A stretch of DNA of 43,465 nt from an uncultured Oscillospiraceae bacterium (lineage in GTDB: Bacteria; Bacillota; Clostridia; Oscillospirales; Oscillospiraceae). Below, in pieces: positions 31,274-39,305 of the stretch (its first letter is position 1; every line of letters starts with the position of its first letter). The position numbers and the translations under genes were made by a program. The notes beneath the pieces are model-generated. The model made no database searches and had not been told where the DNA came from. It saw only the letters and a program-made list of their open reading frames with translations. The DNA lies in contig CAJUSE010000014.1 of the NCBI GenBank assembly GCA_910588975.1, forward strand, positions 1 to 43,465, read 5' to 3'.

Positions 31274-31412
31274 TCGTAGGGGCGTGGTCTCGGCTCCGCC
31301 TCGGTCAGCGATGAACGCTTGCCACTGGCAAGCATCGCCCTGTGGGCGCCCGATCCGTACAAAGACAGATTTGTGTTGAAAAAGATCGGGCGGCCGCAGG
31401 CCGCCCCTACGA
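31274..31412. repeat. GTAGGGGCG-ended dispersed repeat, long copy 2
   Basis: This 139-bp element has perfect 11-bp terminal inverted repeats (TCGTAGGGGCG ... CGCCCCTACGA). Inside are CGGTCAGCGATGAACGC, shared with copy 1, a palindrome TTGCCACTGGCAA, and GCCCGATC ... GATCGGGC flanking a 28-base core. It lies between aroC and an AT-rich orphan gene, inside the aro transcript. No transposase is encoded, so it would be a non-autonomous element. Confidence 0.8.
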
Positions 31413-31487
31413 GAGATGAAAAATTACGGGATAGCAAGGCCTGGGCCGCTTTAGCTTGGAGGAAAATGCCCCAAGGAGGATCACCTG

Positions 31488-31901
31488 ATGGAAGAGCTGT
31501 TTGTGTACGCCATGCTATGTTGTGTGGGGTTTGATGCATGGCCTGTGTATACAGAGACATTAGACAGGCTTTTTCTGGGAGACCAGGAAAATGAAGAATA
31601 TCTTTCCCTGGAAGAAATGCCCCCCAAACATGCGGTGCTGCACACGCTATCTGTAATGCAGCGAGAAAAACTTGATGTGGAGGTATTTGGGAAGACCTTT
31701 GTAAAAATTATGCGACAGGTCTATGAGAATACGGAGCTTGAGTATCTTTCAAGGAAAATGGTGTCTCTGTGGGATAAGCTGCCTCTGACCATTGCACTTG
31801 AAGAACCTTTTTGGTATCTGAGTTTTGTGGATGAGTACCTGCCCCATGATGAACAGGGATGCAGGGAACTATGGGAAAAGTTGCTGCACTTTTACGATTA
31901 A
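31488..31901 (+). CDS. AT-rich orphan hypothetical protein
   Basis: I do not recognise this 137-residue product, which starts MEELFVYAMLCCVGFDAWPVY and ends LWEKLLHFYD. It is acidic, appears mainly helical, and has no membrane span, signal or metal motif. Codons such as GAA, AAA, TTT and ATT prevail, unlike the GC-rich aro genes around it, which suggests recent acquisition. AAGGAGGATCACCTG precedes the ATG, so it should be translated. It lies directly after the repeat element. Confidence 0.72.
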   Translation: MEELFVYAMLCCVGFDAWPVYTETLDRLFLGDQENEEYLSLEEMPPKHAVLHTLSVMQREKLDVEVFGKTFVKIMRQVYENTELEYLSRKMVSLWDKLPLTIALEEPFWYLSFVDEYLPHDEQGCRELWEKLLHFYD

Positions 31902-31940
31902 ACGAAAAGCCAAAGACCGACATCGAAAGGAGGTATCGCC

Positions 31941-32399
31941 ATGATAGCCAAAGCCAATATCACCCTCCGGCCCTATGCGCCGGAGGATTATGAATTTGTC
32001 TATGGACTGAAAAAGCTCTGCTACCACGACTATGTGGAGGCCCTGTGGGGCTGGGACGAGGAGGACCAGCGCTCCCGCTTCGCCGGCTTCATGGCCGAGG
32101 GGGCCGGGGAGATGATGGCCATTCTCCTGGATGGGGATACCCCCATCGGCATGACCAACTACGAGTTTTCCGGGGCGGACACCCTGGACATCTGCAATCT
32201 CTGTCTGCTGCCGGAGTACCGGGGGCGGGGCTTCGGCGGGAAACTGCTGCGGCAGTATATCGCCCAGAGCACCCGACCCATCCTGGCCCTCCAGGTCTAC
32301 AAAAACAATCCCGCCCGCCGGCTTTATGAGCGGCTGGGCTTTCAGGTTTATGAGGAGACCGACACCCACTACCGCATGAAACTGCAAAAGGAAGTGTGA
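31941..32399 (+). CDS. GNAT family N-acetyltransferase (RimI-like)
   Basis: The 152-residue protein has the GNAT fold: MIAKANITLRPYAPEDYEFVYGLKKLCYHDYVE, the acetyl-CoA loop EYRGRGFGGKLLRQYI (about residues 93-108) and the late NNPARRLYERLGFQVYEETDTHY typical of RimI-like enzymes. AAAGGAGGT lies before the ATG. It returns to the GC-rich codon style of the cluster and ends 3 bases before pheA. Its substrate is unknown. Confidence 0.88.
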   Translation: MIAKANITLRPYAPEDYEFVYGLKKLCYHDYVEALWGWDEEDQRSRFAGFMAEGAGEMMAILLDGDTPIGMTNYEFSGADTLDICNLCLLPEYRGRGFGGKLLRQYIAQSTRPILALQVYKNNPARRLYERLGFQVYEETDTHYRMKLQKEV

Positions 32400-32402
32400 G
32401 CC

Positions 32403-33560
32403 ATGAGCGAGCTGGACCAATACCGCAGCGAAATTGATGCCATCGACCGAGAACTGGCGGCCCTGTTCCTCCGCCGGATGGGGGTGACCGAGAAGGTGGG
32501 ACAGTACAAGCTGGCCAACGGCCTGGCCGTGCTGGACCCCCAGCGGGAGCGGCAGGTCATCGCCGCCAAGACCGCCCTGACGGGCGACCCCGCCGCCAAG
32601 GCCGACCTGGCCGACCTCTACCAGTCCATTATGGCCATCTCCCGCCGCCAGCAGCGCAAGCTGGTGAAGGAGGAGGGGGACGACCCCGCATTGGAGCGTT
32701 GGCAGAGGGCACTGGACGCCCGGCGGGAGCCGGTGGCCGCCCCCCGGGTGGCCTATCAGGGGGAGCCGGGGTGCTACTCCGACGAGGCCACCGCCGGCTT
32801 TTTCGGGGAGGGCGTCCAGGCCCGGGGGCTGCCCTGGTTTGACGACGTGTTCGCCGCCCTGGACGCCGGGGAGGTGGACTATGCCATGCTGCCCATCGAA
32901 AACTCCTCCACCGGCTCCATCCGGCAGGTCTATGACCTTTTGGGCCGGTACGACTTCTCCCTGGTGGGGGAGTGGCAGGTGAAGGTGGAGCACTGCCTGG
33001 CCGCTCTGCCCGGAGTGACGCTGGAGGACATTGAGACGGTCTACTCCCACGAGCAGGGGCTTATGCAGTGCGATAAATTCCTCTCCGGCCACCGGGACTG
33101 GAAGCAGGTTCCTGTGCTGGATACCGCCGGCTCGGCCAAGCAGGTCAGCGAGACCGCCGACCGCCACGGGGCGGCCATCTGCTCGGTCCGGGCGGCCAGG
33201 CTCTACGGGCTCAACGTGCTTCAGGAGCGCATCAACCACAACGCAGCCAACGTGACCCGGTTCGTGGTGGTCTCCCCCAAGCTGGAGCTGCGAGAGGGCC
33301 GGGACAAGATCGCCGCCCTGTTTTCCCTGCCCCACCAGACGGGGTCCCTCCACGAGATCCTGTCCGTCTTTGCCGTTCAGGGCTTCAACCTGACCAAGAT
33401 CGAGTCCCGGCCTATCCCCGGCCGGGATTGGGAGTACCTCTTTTTCCTGGAGTTTACCGGGGACATCCTCTCCCCCGGCATGGAGGGGGTCCTCCGGGAG
33501 CTGAGCCAGCTCTCCGCTGACTTCCGGGTGCTGGGGAATTTCAAGGGGTATGAGGGATAG
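32403..33560 (+). CDS. pheA: bifunctional chorismate mutase / prephenate dehydratase (P-protein)
   Basis: The 385-residue enzyme converts chorismate to phenylpyruvate in two steps. Residues 1-90 are an AroQ-type chorismate mutase (LDQYRSEIDAIDRELAALFLRRMGVTEKVGQYK). Residues about 115-290 are prephenate dehydratase (VAYQGEPGCYSDEA, PIENSSTGSI, NAANVTRFVVV with the catalytic TRF). Residues about 298-380 are an ACT domain for phenylalanine feedback (LPHQTGSLHEILSVFAVQGFNLTKIESRP), with ESRP kept and GSLH in the GALV position. No separate tyrA is in the cluster. Confidence 0.96.
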   Translation: MSELDQYRSEIDAIDRELAALFLRRMGVTEKVGQYKLANGLAVLDPQRERQVIAAKTALTGDPAAKADLADLYQSIMAISRRQQRKLVKEEGDDPALERWQRALDARREPVAAPRVAYQGEPGCYSDEATAGFFGEGVQARGLPWFDDVFAALDAGEVDYAMLPIENSSTGSIRQVYDLLGRYDFSLVGEWQVKVEHCLAALPGVTLEDIETVYSHEQGLMQCDKFLSGHRDWKQVPVLDTAGSAKQVSETADRHGAAICSVRAARLYGLNVLQERINHNAANVTRFVVVSPKLELREGRDKIAALFSLPHQTGSLHEILSVFAVQGFNLTKIESRPIPGRDWEYLFFLEFTGDILSPGMEGVLRELSQLSADFRVLGNFKGYEG

Positions 33561-33563
33561 GAT

Positions 33564-34163
33564 ATGAGAGGAAAAAAGCTGTCTCGCCCGGGTATGGCCG
33601 CTCTTTTGGCCATTGGCATCCTTGCTTTGGCATGGTATTTTTCACTCCAAAAGTATGCCGGCCTTATCTCTCTGTATCGGGGAAATCAAACCGCCCTTGA
33701 GACGTCTGTCGGACAGCTTCAGGCTATGATGGCCGAGATAAAGAGCGTGGAGCAGGCCTTGTCCCACAGTGAATATATCAAGGTTCGCTTTCGGCGGGGA
33801 GAGGGAACAGTCACACTTTATCAATCCACATGGCAAGAAAAGAAACACTACGCCGTTGAGGGTACGGAATATCCGCTCTCGAATTTTCCGGAGCTGGAGG
33901 AACCACTGCAAACACTTTACCTGGCCGGGGTGCATTCCGTTTATGTTTTTGATTTCTCTGATACCGGCGGCGGTGCCTGTGAAATTTGGTATGGGGACTG
34001 CGGTGAAACACTGGTGTATTCAGCAGATGGGTTTCTCACGCATCCCTGGGATGCGGCTATGTCAGACGGGCCGGGCTATCGGTTCTATCAGAAAAAATTG
34101 GGCAATAACTGGTTTGCCACGGTGAGCCGTTATGACAGGTACAGTCCCTATTGGGAAACATGA
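33564..34163 (+). CDS. membrane-anchored hypothetical protein
   Basis: The 199-residue product has a short basic N-terminus and one hydrophobic helix (about residues 11-29, AALLAIGILALAWYFSL). A short coiled stretch follows, then an extracellular-type alpha/beta domain (HYAVEGTEYPLSNFPELEEPLQTLYLAGVHSVYVFDFSDTGGGACEIWYG). I do not recognise the family. Codon use is more AT-rich than in the flanking aro genes, as in the orphan at 31488. It starts 3 bases after pheA stops, so it is in the operon. Confidence 0.75.
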   Translation: MRGKKLSRPGMAALLAIGILALAWYFSLQKYAGLISLYRGNQTALETSVGQLQAMMAEIKSVEQALSHSEYIKVRFRRGEGTVTLYQSTWQEKKHYAVEGTEYPLSNFPELEEPLQTLYLAGVHSVYVFDFSDTGGGACEIWYGDCGETLVYSADGFLTHPWDAAMSDGPGYRFYQKKLGNNWFATVSRYDRYSPYWET

Positions 34164-34182
34164 GAGGAAAGGGTGAACGGGT

Positions 34183-34719
34183 ATGAAAAACATCATTCTC
34201 ATCGGTATGATGGGCTCGGGCAAGACCACGGTGGGGGGGCTGCTCTCCCAGCGGCTGGGCAAGCAGCTGGTGGACGTGGACAACCTCATCGAGGCCCGGG
34301 AGGGCATGACAGTGGCCGAGATCTTTGAAAGCCAGGGGGAGGGCTACTTCCGCTCCATGGAGGCGGGTATGGCCCAGGCCCTCTCCCTGCGGGAGGACCT
34401 CATTATCGCCTGCGGCGGGGGCCTGCCCCTTCAGGAGGGACCCATGGCCGCTTTGAAGCAGTCGGGCTGGGTCATCTACCTGGACCGGGACGCCGGAGAC
34501 ATCTTCGACAAGGAGGATCTCTCCGACCGGCCCCTGGCCCAGGAGGGCCGGGAGGCCTTTGTGGCCCGGGCCGGGGAGCGCCGGCCCATCTACGAGAAGT
34601 GGGCCGACGCCACCATCCATGACTTCACCTCCCCCATCTCCACCGCCGCCCGGGTGAAGGAGGCCGTGGAGACCCTGAACTCCTGGGAGCAGGGAGAGAG
34701 CAAGGAGGAGCCGAAATGA
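34183..34719 (+). CDS. aroK: shikimate kinase
   Basis: The 178-residue enzyme phosphorylates shikimate. The Walker A GMMGSGKTTVG is at about residues 8-18, DVDNLIEAREGMTVAEIFESQGEGYFRSME holds the shikimate-binding Asp and the lid region, and ACGGGLPLQEG is the Gly-rich substrate motif; SDRPLAQ carries the lid Arg. AAGGGTGAACGGGT precedes the ATG. The last codons overlap aroQ by four bases (ATGA), so the two are coupled. Confidence 0.95.
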   Translation: MKNIILIGMMGSGKTTVGGLLSQRLGKQLVDVDNLIEAREGMTVAEIFESQGEGYFRSMEAGMAQALSLREDLIIACGGGLPLQEGPMAALKQSGWVIYLDRDAGDIFDKEDLSDRPLAQEGREAFVARAGERRPIYEKWADATIHDFTSPISTAARVKEAVETLNSWEQGESKEEPK

Positions 34720-35150
34720 AATTTCTCATCATCAACGGTCCCAACCTGAACCTGCTGGGCAAGCGGGAGCCGGGCATCTACGGCGAGGAGAACTACGAGA
34801 GCCTCTGCGCCGGGCTGAAGGCTTTTGCTGCCGCCCACCAGAGCAGCGCCGAGTGCTTCCAGTCCAACCACGAGGGGGCCATTATCGACGCCATCCACGC
34901 CGCCGATGGAGTCTACGACGCCATCATCATGAACCCCGGGGCCTTCACCCATTACAGCTACGCCATTCTGGACGCATTGAAGGCGGTGAGCGTGCCCTGC
35001 ATCGAGGTCCACATCTCCAATGTCCACCAGCGGGAGGAGTTCCGGCATAAGAGCGTCACCGCCCCTGCCTGCGTGGGCCAGGTCACCGGCCTGGGGCTGT
35101 ATGGCTACAAGGCGGCCATGGGATATTTTCTGGAGAGCTGGAAGAGCTGA
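34716..35150 (+). CDS. aroQ: type II 3-dehydroquinate dehydratase
   Basis: The 144-residue dodecameric-type enzyme dehydrates 3-dehydroquinate. It has INGPNLNLLGKREPGIYG (catalytic Tyr loop), QSNHEGAIIDAIHAA, IIMNPGAFTHYSYAILDAL and CIEVHISNVHQREEFRHKSVTAPACVGQVTGLGLYGY. It overlaps aroK by four bases. It supplies the step between aroB and aroE. Confidence 0.96.
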   Translation: MKFLIINGPNLNLLGKREPGIYGEENYESLCAGLKAFAAAHQSSAECFQSNHEGAIIDAIHAADGVYDAIIMNPGAFTHYSYAILDALKAVSVPCIEVHISNVHQREEFRHKSVTAPACVGQVTGLGLYGYKAAMGYFLESWKS

Positions 35151-35281
35151 ACCCTGAAAGAGCGGGCAGCCCCAGGTCACCCCTGCGAAGGGATCACGAA
35201 CCGATAAGGGATATAGGGGCCGCCCGATCCTGCCAAATCTCCACCCTGACCCACCACATCACAAAAAGCGAGGGAAACCAC

Positions 35282-36040
35282 ATGAGACAAGCGGGCGTTT
35301 TGGCCCTGACACTGGCGATATTGCTCACCGGCTGCGGCGGCAGGGAGGAGGTCGTCCCCACCTCCCAGGCCCAGGGGGACACCTCCCCACAGGAGAGCCA
35401 GCAGAGCTACCCCTGTACCCTCCCCGAGACGGCCATCCATAAGACCCTGACTGTGGACGGAGAGCCCTCCCTGCGGGTGGAGGCCCACAGCGAGGGCTAC
35501 TGGCCCAGCGAGTTTGCCCAGGCTCTGACCCTGGAGGTCTACATAGGGGAGGCCGCTGAGGCTACCCAGACCCTCACGGGGACCACGGGAATGGCGGGGG
35601 AGAAGTTCCAGCTCTACTGCTCCGACGTGGATTTTGACGGGGATCTGGACCTCTACGTCACTTACAGCCAGGGGGTCCAAAACACCTTCTATACCTTCTA
35701 CCTCTGGGATGCCGGGACGGGCTGTTTTGTTCCCGACACCTACGGTTTGGGGGATCTGGCCAACGTGAAGTTCAACGTGGAGGAGCAGTTTGTGGTGGCC
35801 AGCCGGCGGACGGATGACTCGGAAGAGATCACCTACTACCGCTATAAGGAGGGTGCCCTGGTCATGTCCCGGCGGCTGGCCTACGACCTGTCCAGCAATC
35901 CCAAGGTCATGCGGGTCACCGAGGTCACCGCCGGCGAGGAGTGGGAGCCCCTGCGCATCGTTACCCCGGAGGACTTTACCGACGAGGATTGGGATGAATT
36001 TCTGGCCTGGATGAATTTGGACTACTACGGGGAGGGATAA
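35282..36040 (+). CDS. lipoprotein with a calcium-type repeat loop
   Basis: The 252-residue product starts MRQAGVLALTLAILLTGCGG: a signal peptide with lipobox LTGC and Cys18. The mature part has one DxDxDGDxD-type loop (SDVDFDGDLDLYVTY, about residues 117-131), as in FG-GAP/VCBS or dockerin-like Ca2+ loops, and otherwise no family I can name. It lies 131 bases after aroQ and 3 bases before aroE, so it travels with the cluster. The spacer 35151-35281 contains AGGGGCCGCCCGATC, perhaps a decayed GTAGGGGCG repeat. Confidence 0.78.
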   Translation: MRQAGVLALTLAILLTGCGGREEVVPTSQAQGDTSPQESQQSYPCTLPETAIHKTLTVDGEPSLRVEAHSEGYWPSEFAQALTLEVYIGEAAEATQTLTGTTGMAGEKFQLYCSDVDFDGDLDLYVTYSQGVQNTFYTFYLWDAGTGCFVPDTYGLGDLANVKFNVEEQFVVASRRTDDSEEITYYRYKEGALVMSRRLAYDLSSNPKVMRVTEVTAGEEWEPLRIVTPEDFTDEDWDEFLAWMNLDYYGEG

Positions 36041-36043
36041 GCC

Positions 36044-36916
36044 ATGGAGGTGGAGCTGCACAACACCACAAAAAAGCTGTGCGTCATCGGGGACCCGGTG
36101 CTCCACTCCAAATCCCCTGCCATCCAGAATGCCATGATCGCCGCTCTGGGATTGGACTATATTTATTTATGTCAACCTGTTCCCCGGGGGGAGGCGGGTC
36201 GCTGGCTGGACTGTGCCGCCTATGCCGGCTATGCCGGCTTCAACGCCACCATGCCCCACAAGGAGGAGCTGGTGCCGCTGATGGACGAGCTGGACCCGAT
36301 GGCGAGACAGTGTCATGCGGTGAACACAGTGTGTATAAAAGATGGAAAATATTACGGATATAACACCGATGGAGTGGGCTGCCTGCGGGCTTTGGAGGAC
36401 GAATTGGGGTTCGATACCGCCGGCAAGCAGGTGGTCCTGCTGGGCTCGGGCGGAGCCGCCAAGGCGGTGGCCGCCGCTCTGGCCGGGACAGGGGCCCGGG
36501 TCACCGTCTGCAACCGAACGGTGGAAAAGGCCCAGATCCTGTGCCAGATGGACCCCGCCCTGCTGACCCCAGCCGGACTTGAAACAGATATATTATGTAA
36601 ACTATGTGAGAATGCCGATCTGCTGGTGAACTGCACCTCGCTGGGCATGGCCGGGGCGGCGGCAGGGGACTTCGCTGACCTCTCCTTTTTGGAGCATCTG
36701 CCCGCCGGAGCGGCGGTTTTTGACGCCATCTATGCCCCGCCGGAGACCGCTCTGCTCCGCCGGGCCAGGGAGCTAAGACACCCGGCCATGAACGGCCTTG
36801 GGATGCTGGTGTGGCAGGCAGTGCTAGCCCTGAAGCACTTCACCGGGGAAGATTTTGACGAGCAAAAGGCCAAGGCTGCTGCCATGAAGGGGTTGGAGCA
36901 GGCCGGAGCCATCTGA
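36044..36916 (+). CDS. aroE: shikimate dehydrogenase (NADP)
   Basis: The 290-residue enzyme reduces 3-dehydroshikimate. Residues about 14-30 (VIGDPVLHSKSPAIQNA) and FNATMPHKEELVPLMDEL bind shikimate; NTDGVGCLRAL precedes the Rossmann motif GSGGAAKAVAAAL and the NADP-type CNRTVEKA. GMAGAAAGDF and NGLGMLVWQAVLALKHFTG complete it. GGGAGGG precedes the ATG at 36044. Two TTATGTNAAC motifs lie inside. It is followed 16 bases later by the PK-C-like gene. Confidence 0.96.
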   Translation: MEVELHNTTKKLCVIGDPVLHSKSPAIQNAMIAALGLDYIYLCQPVPRGEAGRWLDCAAYAGYAGFNATMPHKEELVPLMDELDPMARQCHAVNTVCIKDGKYYGYNTDGVGCLRALEDELGFDTAGKQVVLLGSGGAAKAVAAALAGTGARVTVCNRTVEKAQILCQMDPALLTPAGLETDILCKLCENADLLVNCTSLGMAGAAAGDFADLSFLEHLPAGAAVFDAIYAPPETALLRRARELRHPAMNGLGMLVWQAVLALKHFTGEDFDEQKAKAAAMKGLEQAGAI

Positions 36917-36932
36917 AGAAGGGAGGAGCAGT

Positions 36933-37502
36933 ATGAGCGTGATTTTTGCGAAAAAGGGTTGGGAGAACACCCCCGAGGTGGCCCGGCTGGTGTGCGAGTA
37001 CGCCAGAGAGAAGGGGATTCGCCATATCGTCATCGCCTCCAAGACGGGCTACACCACCGATATTTTTCTGGATACCTTCGCCCGGGCGGGGGTGGAGGCC
37101 CACTTTGTCAGCGTGAGCCACTGTTACGGAGACCTGGGGCCGGGCCGGTGCGAGCTCACCGAGGACAAGCGGCGGGAGCTCACTGAAAAAGGAGTGCGGG
37201 TCATCACCGCCACCCACGCCCTTTCGGGGGCCGAGCGGGGCATCGCCAAGCGGTACGGCGGCCTCACCCCGGCCATTCTCATGGCGGATACCCTGAAAAT
37301 GCTGGGTCAGGGCATGAAGGTGGGGGTGGAGATTTCCCTCATGGCCATGGACAACGGGGCCATTCCCTACGGGGAGGAGATCATCGCCGTGGGCGGGTGC
37401 AGCCACGGTGCCGACTACGCCATCTCCCTCATCCCCGGCCACTCCAATGACCTCTTTGAGACCAAGGTCATCGACGTCATCTGTAAGCCCAGAATATCCT
37501 GA
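36933..37502 (+). CDS. stand-alone pyruvate kinase alpha/beta (C-terminal) domain protein
   Basis: The 189-residue product resembles the C-terminal domain of pyruvate kinase without a catalytic barrel. It has NTPEVARLVCEYAREKGIRHIVIASKTGYTTDIFLDTF, THALSGAERGIAKRYGG, and the late IIAVGGCSHGADYAISLIPGHSNDLFETKVIDVICKPR. In pyruvate kinase this domain carries the allosteric site; stand-alone forms are known in Firmicutes and archaea, but their role is unclear. As the last gene before a strong terminator it belongs to the aro transcript. A link to PEP use by aroF and aroA is only a thought. Confidence 0.85.
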   Translation: MSVIFAKKGWENTPEVARLVCEYAREKGIRHIVIASKTGYTTDIFLDTFARAGVEAHFVSVSHCYGDLGPGRCELTEDKRRELTEKGVRVITATHALSGAERGIAKRYGGLTPAILMADTLKMLGQGMKVGVEISLMAMDNGAIPYGEEIIAVGGCSHGADYAISLIPGHSNDLFETKVIDVICKPRIS

Positions 37503-37510
37503 TAGAGCAA

Positions 37511-37546
37511 GACAGCCTCCCATTTTTGGGGAGGCTGTCTTTTTTA
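37511..37546 (+). terminator. terminator of the aro operon
   Basis: GACAGCCTCCC (37511-37521) pairs with GGGAGGCTGTC (37529-37539), loop about ATTTTTG, followed by TTTTTTAG. It lies 8 bases after the PK-C-like stop. A small palindrome GGCGGAT/ATCCGCC follows at 37579-37595, and the rest of 37547-37647 shows no gene. Confidence 0.93.
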
Positions 37547-37647
37547 GTGTCCTATGGGGGGTATGGTGTGGAAACGCAGGCGGATGATATCCGCCCATAC
37601 AGTGAGACGACGTATCGACAGGAAATGTGGGGACCGCCGCCCCTGCT

Positions 37648-38463
37648 TTATACCCTTTGATAGCAGTGGATGCGGAACTGGGCGGTGACCGCCAGCCGGT
37701 CCACCCGGTCCAGCCGCTCCGCCCCCTCTTTTGGGGTTTTCCAGGTGTAGGGGGTCATGTGGTAGAGGGCCTGAATGTCCGTCCGGTCTGTAAGGGTAAA
37801 GGCGGTCTCCACCGGGACCACCCCGGTGAGCCGAAAGCGGGGGTAGTCCTCCGCCTTCTCCTCGTTTTCATAGGGGTGGTCGTAGAGCAGCTCCTTCAGC
37901 TCCCACAGGTGCCGGGGGCCGGGAACCACATAGAGAAAGTGCCCGCCCGGCCGAACCACCCGGCCGAATTCTTCGATGGCCAGGGGGGAGAAGCAGTTGA
38001 CCAGCAGGTCCACCGACTCCTCTGCCATGGGCAGATGGTACACCGAGCACACGGCGATCTCCCCCGAGGGGCACCGCCGGGCCGCCCGCTTCACCGCCGG
38101 CTTGGACAGGTCCACCCCCGCCGTCCGCCCTCCCTTGGTCTCGACGATTTGGGCCAGAGCGGCGGTATACCATCCCTCCCCGCAGCCGGCGTCCAGCAGG
38201 GCACCAGAGGGGGGCAGAAGGTCACCAGTGAGTTGACATAATTTTTCCTGCAGGGGGCCGTACCAGCCCCCATCCAGAAACCGGGTCCGGGCGGCAGCCA
38301 TGGCCTTATCGTCTCCCGGGGCCTTAGAGTGCTGTCGATTGGCGGGGAGAAGGTTGACATAACCTTCCCGAGCCACATCAAAGCTGTGGCCCCGCTCACA
38401 GCGGTACAGGTTCTCTGCCCGGTCCAGCGGGCAGCCGCACACCGGGCATACAAACAGGCTCAT
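37648..38463 (-). CDS. rlmA: 23S rRNA (guanine-N1) methyltransferase RlmA-like
   Basis: The 271-residue protein starts MSLFVCPVCGCPLDRAENLYRCERGHSFD at ATG 38463 after AAAAGGAGGGG. That segment is the N-terminal four-Cys/His zinc finger typical of RlmA. Next come REGYVNLL and the SAM motif LLDAGCGEGWYT (about residues 90-101). The end matches RlmA (DIQALYHMTPYTWKTPKE). The family methylates G745/G748-type guanines of 23S rRNA and can affect macrolide or lincosamide response. Two TTATGTCAAC copies lie inside the gene. Confidence 0.92.
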   Translation of the reverse strand: MSLFVCPVCGCPLDRAENLYRCERGHSFDVAREGYVNLLPANRQHSKAPGDDKAMAAARTRFLDGGWYGPLQEKLCQLTGDLLPPSGALLDAGCGEGWYTAALAQIVETKGGRTAGVDLSKPAVKRAARRCPSGEIAVCSVYHLPMAEESVDLLVNCFSPLAIEEFGRVVRPGGHFLYVVPGPRHLWELKELLYDHPYENEEKAEDYPRFRLTGVVPVETAFTLTDRTDIQALYHMTPYTWKTPKEGAERLDRVDRLAVTAQFRIHCYQRV

Positions 38464-38614
38464 GTCCTCCCCTCCTTTTCTCACAGAATAGCATATTTTT
38501 TCCCTTCTGTCCACGCCGGGGGCAAAAAAGGACAGCGCCGAGGTCCTGCCCTTTTATATGGGCAACGCCCAGAAAACAGGTGGAATGGCTAATACCCGGG
38601 CACGAAAATTTTTC

Positions 38615-38679
38615 TTGACAAGTGGGGAACGTGGTGCTATCATCTATTTGCGAATATATTTATTAAATATTCGCAAATA
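38615..38679 (+). promoter_or_regulatory. promoter and palindromic operator of the TetR operon
   Basis: TTGACA (38615-38620) and TATCAT (38638-38643) are 17 bp apart. Immediately downstream a perfect inverted repeat (TATTTGCGAATAT 38645-38657, ATATTCGCAAATA 38667-38679, 9-base gap) covers the expected start site. This is the usual place for an autorepressor site and probably binds the TetR product. Confidence 0.8.
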
Positions 38680-38701
38680 TTGTTAAAGGGGGGCCAGACC
38701 A

Positions 38702-39292
38702 ATGCCGTCAAAGCCTGTACTCTCAGATGCCGACAAAGCGGCGATCCGAGAGAGACTGGGGACGCTGTGCGAAGAATGCTGGATCGCCCAGGGGTATAAA
38801 AAAACCAGCATCAAAAATCTGTGTGACAAAGCGGGGATCTCCATCGGTACATTTTATACGCTATACCCCACAAAGGAGGAGCTGTTCTCCGGGACCATCG
38901 AGCGCATCCAAAAGCGGCTGGCCGAAAATGTCCTTTCCGTCAACCGGGCCAGGCAGACAAAGGAGGGCTTTGCCCAGTCCATGAAGGGGCTGTTCCGGGA
39001 GTATGACAGCAAGCCCTTTTTATACCGTGTCAACACGCCGGATTTTCAGTCCTTTGTGACAAAGCTGCCGGCGGAGACCCTGGAGAAGATCAAGTTTGAC
39101 AGCTTCACCTTTTTCCGGCAGGCCATCCAGGCGGCAAATCTCACCCTGAGTATGGAGCCCTCCCAGGCGTATGGGATTTTAAGTGCACTGCTGTCAACCA
39201 TCAGCGCAAAGGAGACCCTTGCCCTCACCTGTGATTATCTTGCTGTGTTTGACAATATGGTGGACATTCTTGTAAACAGCATTTTTGTGTAA
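38702..39292 (+). CDS. TetR/AcrR family transcriptional regulator
   Basis: The 196-residue protein has the TetR HTH near residues 10-60 (ERLGTLCEECWIAQGYKKTSIKNLCDKAGISIGTFYTLYPTKEELF). The C-terminal ligand domain is divergent. Its codon use is more AT-rich than the region average. It is preceded by its palindromic operator and followed at 13 and about 4 bases by two small membrane-protein genes, which are the likely targets. AGGGGGGCC before the ATG is a weak but usable ribosome site. Confidence 0.93.
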   Translation: MPSKPVLSDADKAAIRERLGTLCEECWIAQGYKKTSIKNLCDKAGISIGTFYTLYPTKEELFSGTIERIQKRLAENVLSVNRARQTKEGFAQSMKGLFREYDSKPFLYRVNTPDFQSFVTKLPAETLEKIKFDSFTFFRQAIQAANLTLSMEPSQAYGILSALLSTISAKETLALTCDYLAVFDNMVDILVNSIFV

Positions 39293-39305
39293 AGGAGACA
39301 GTGAT

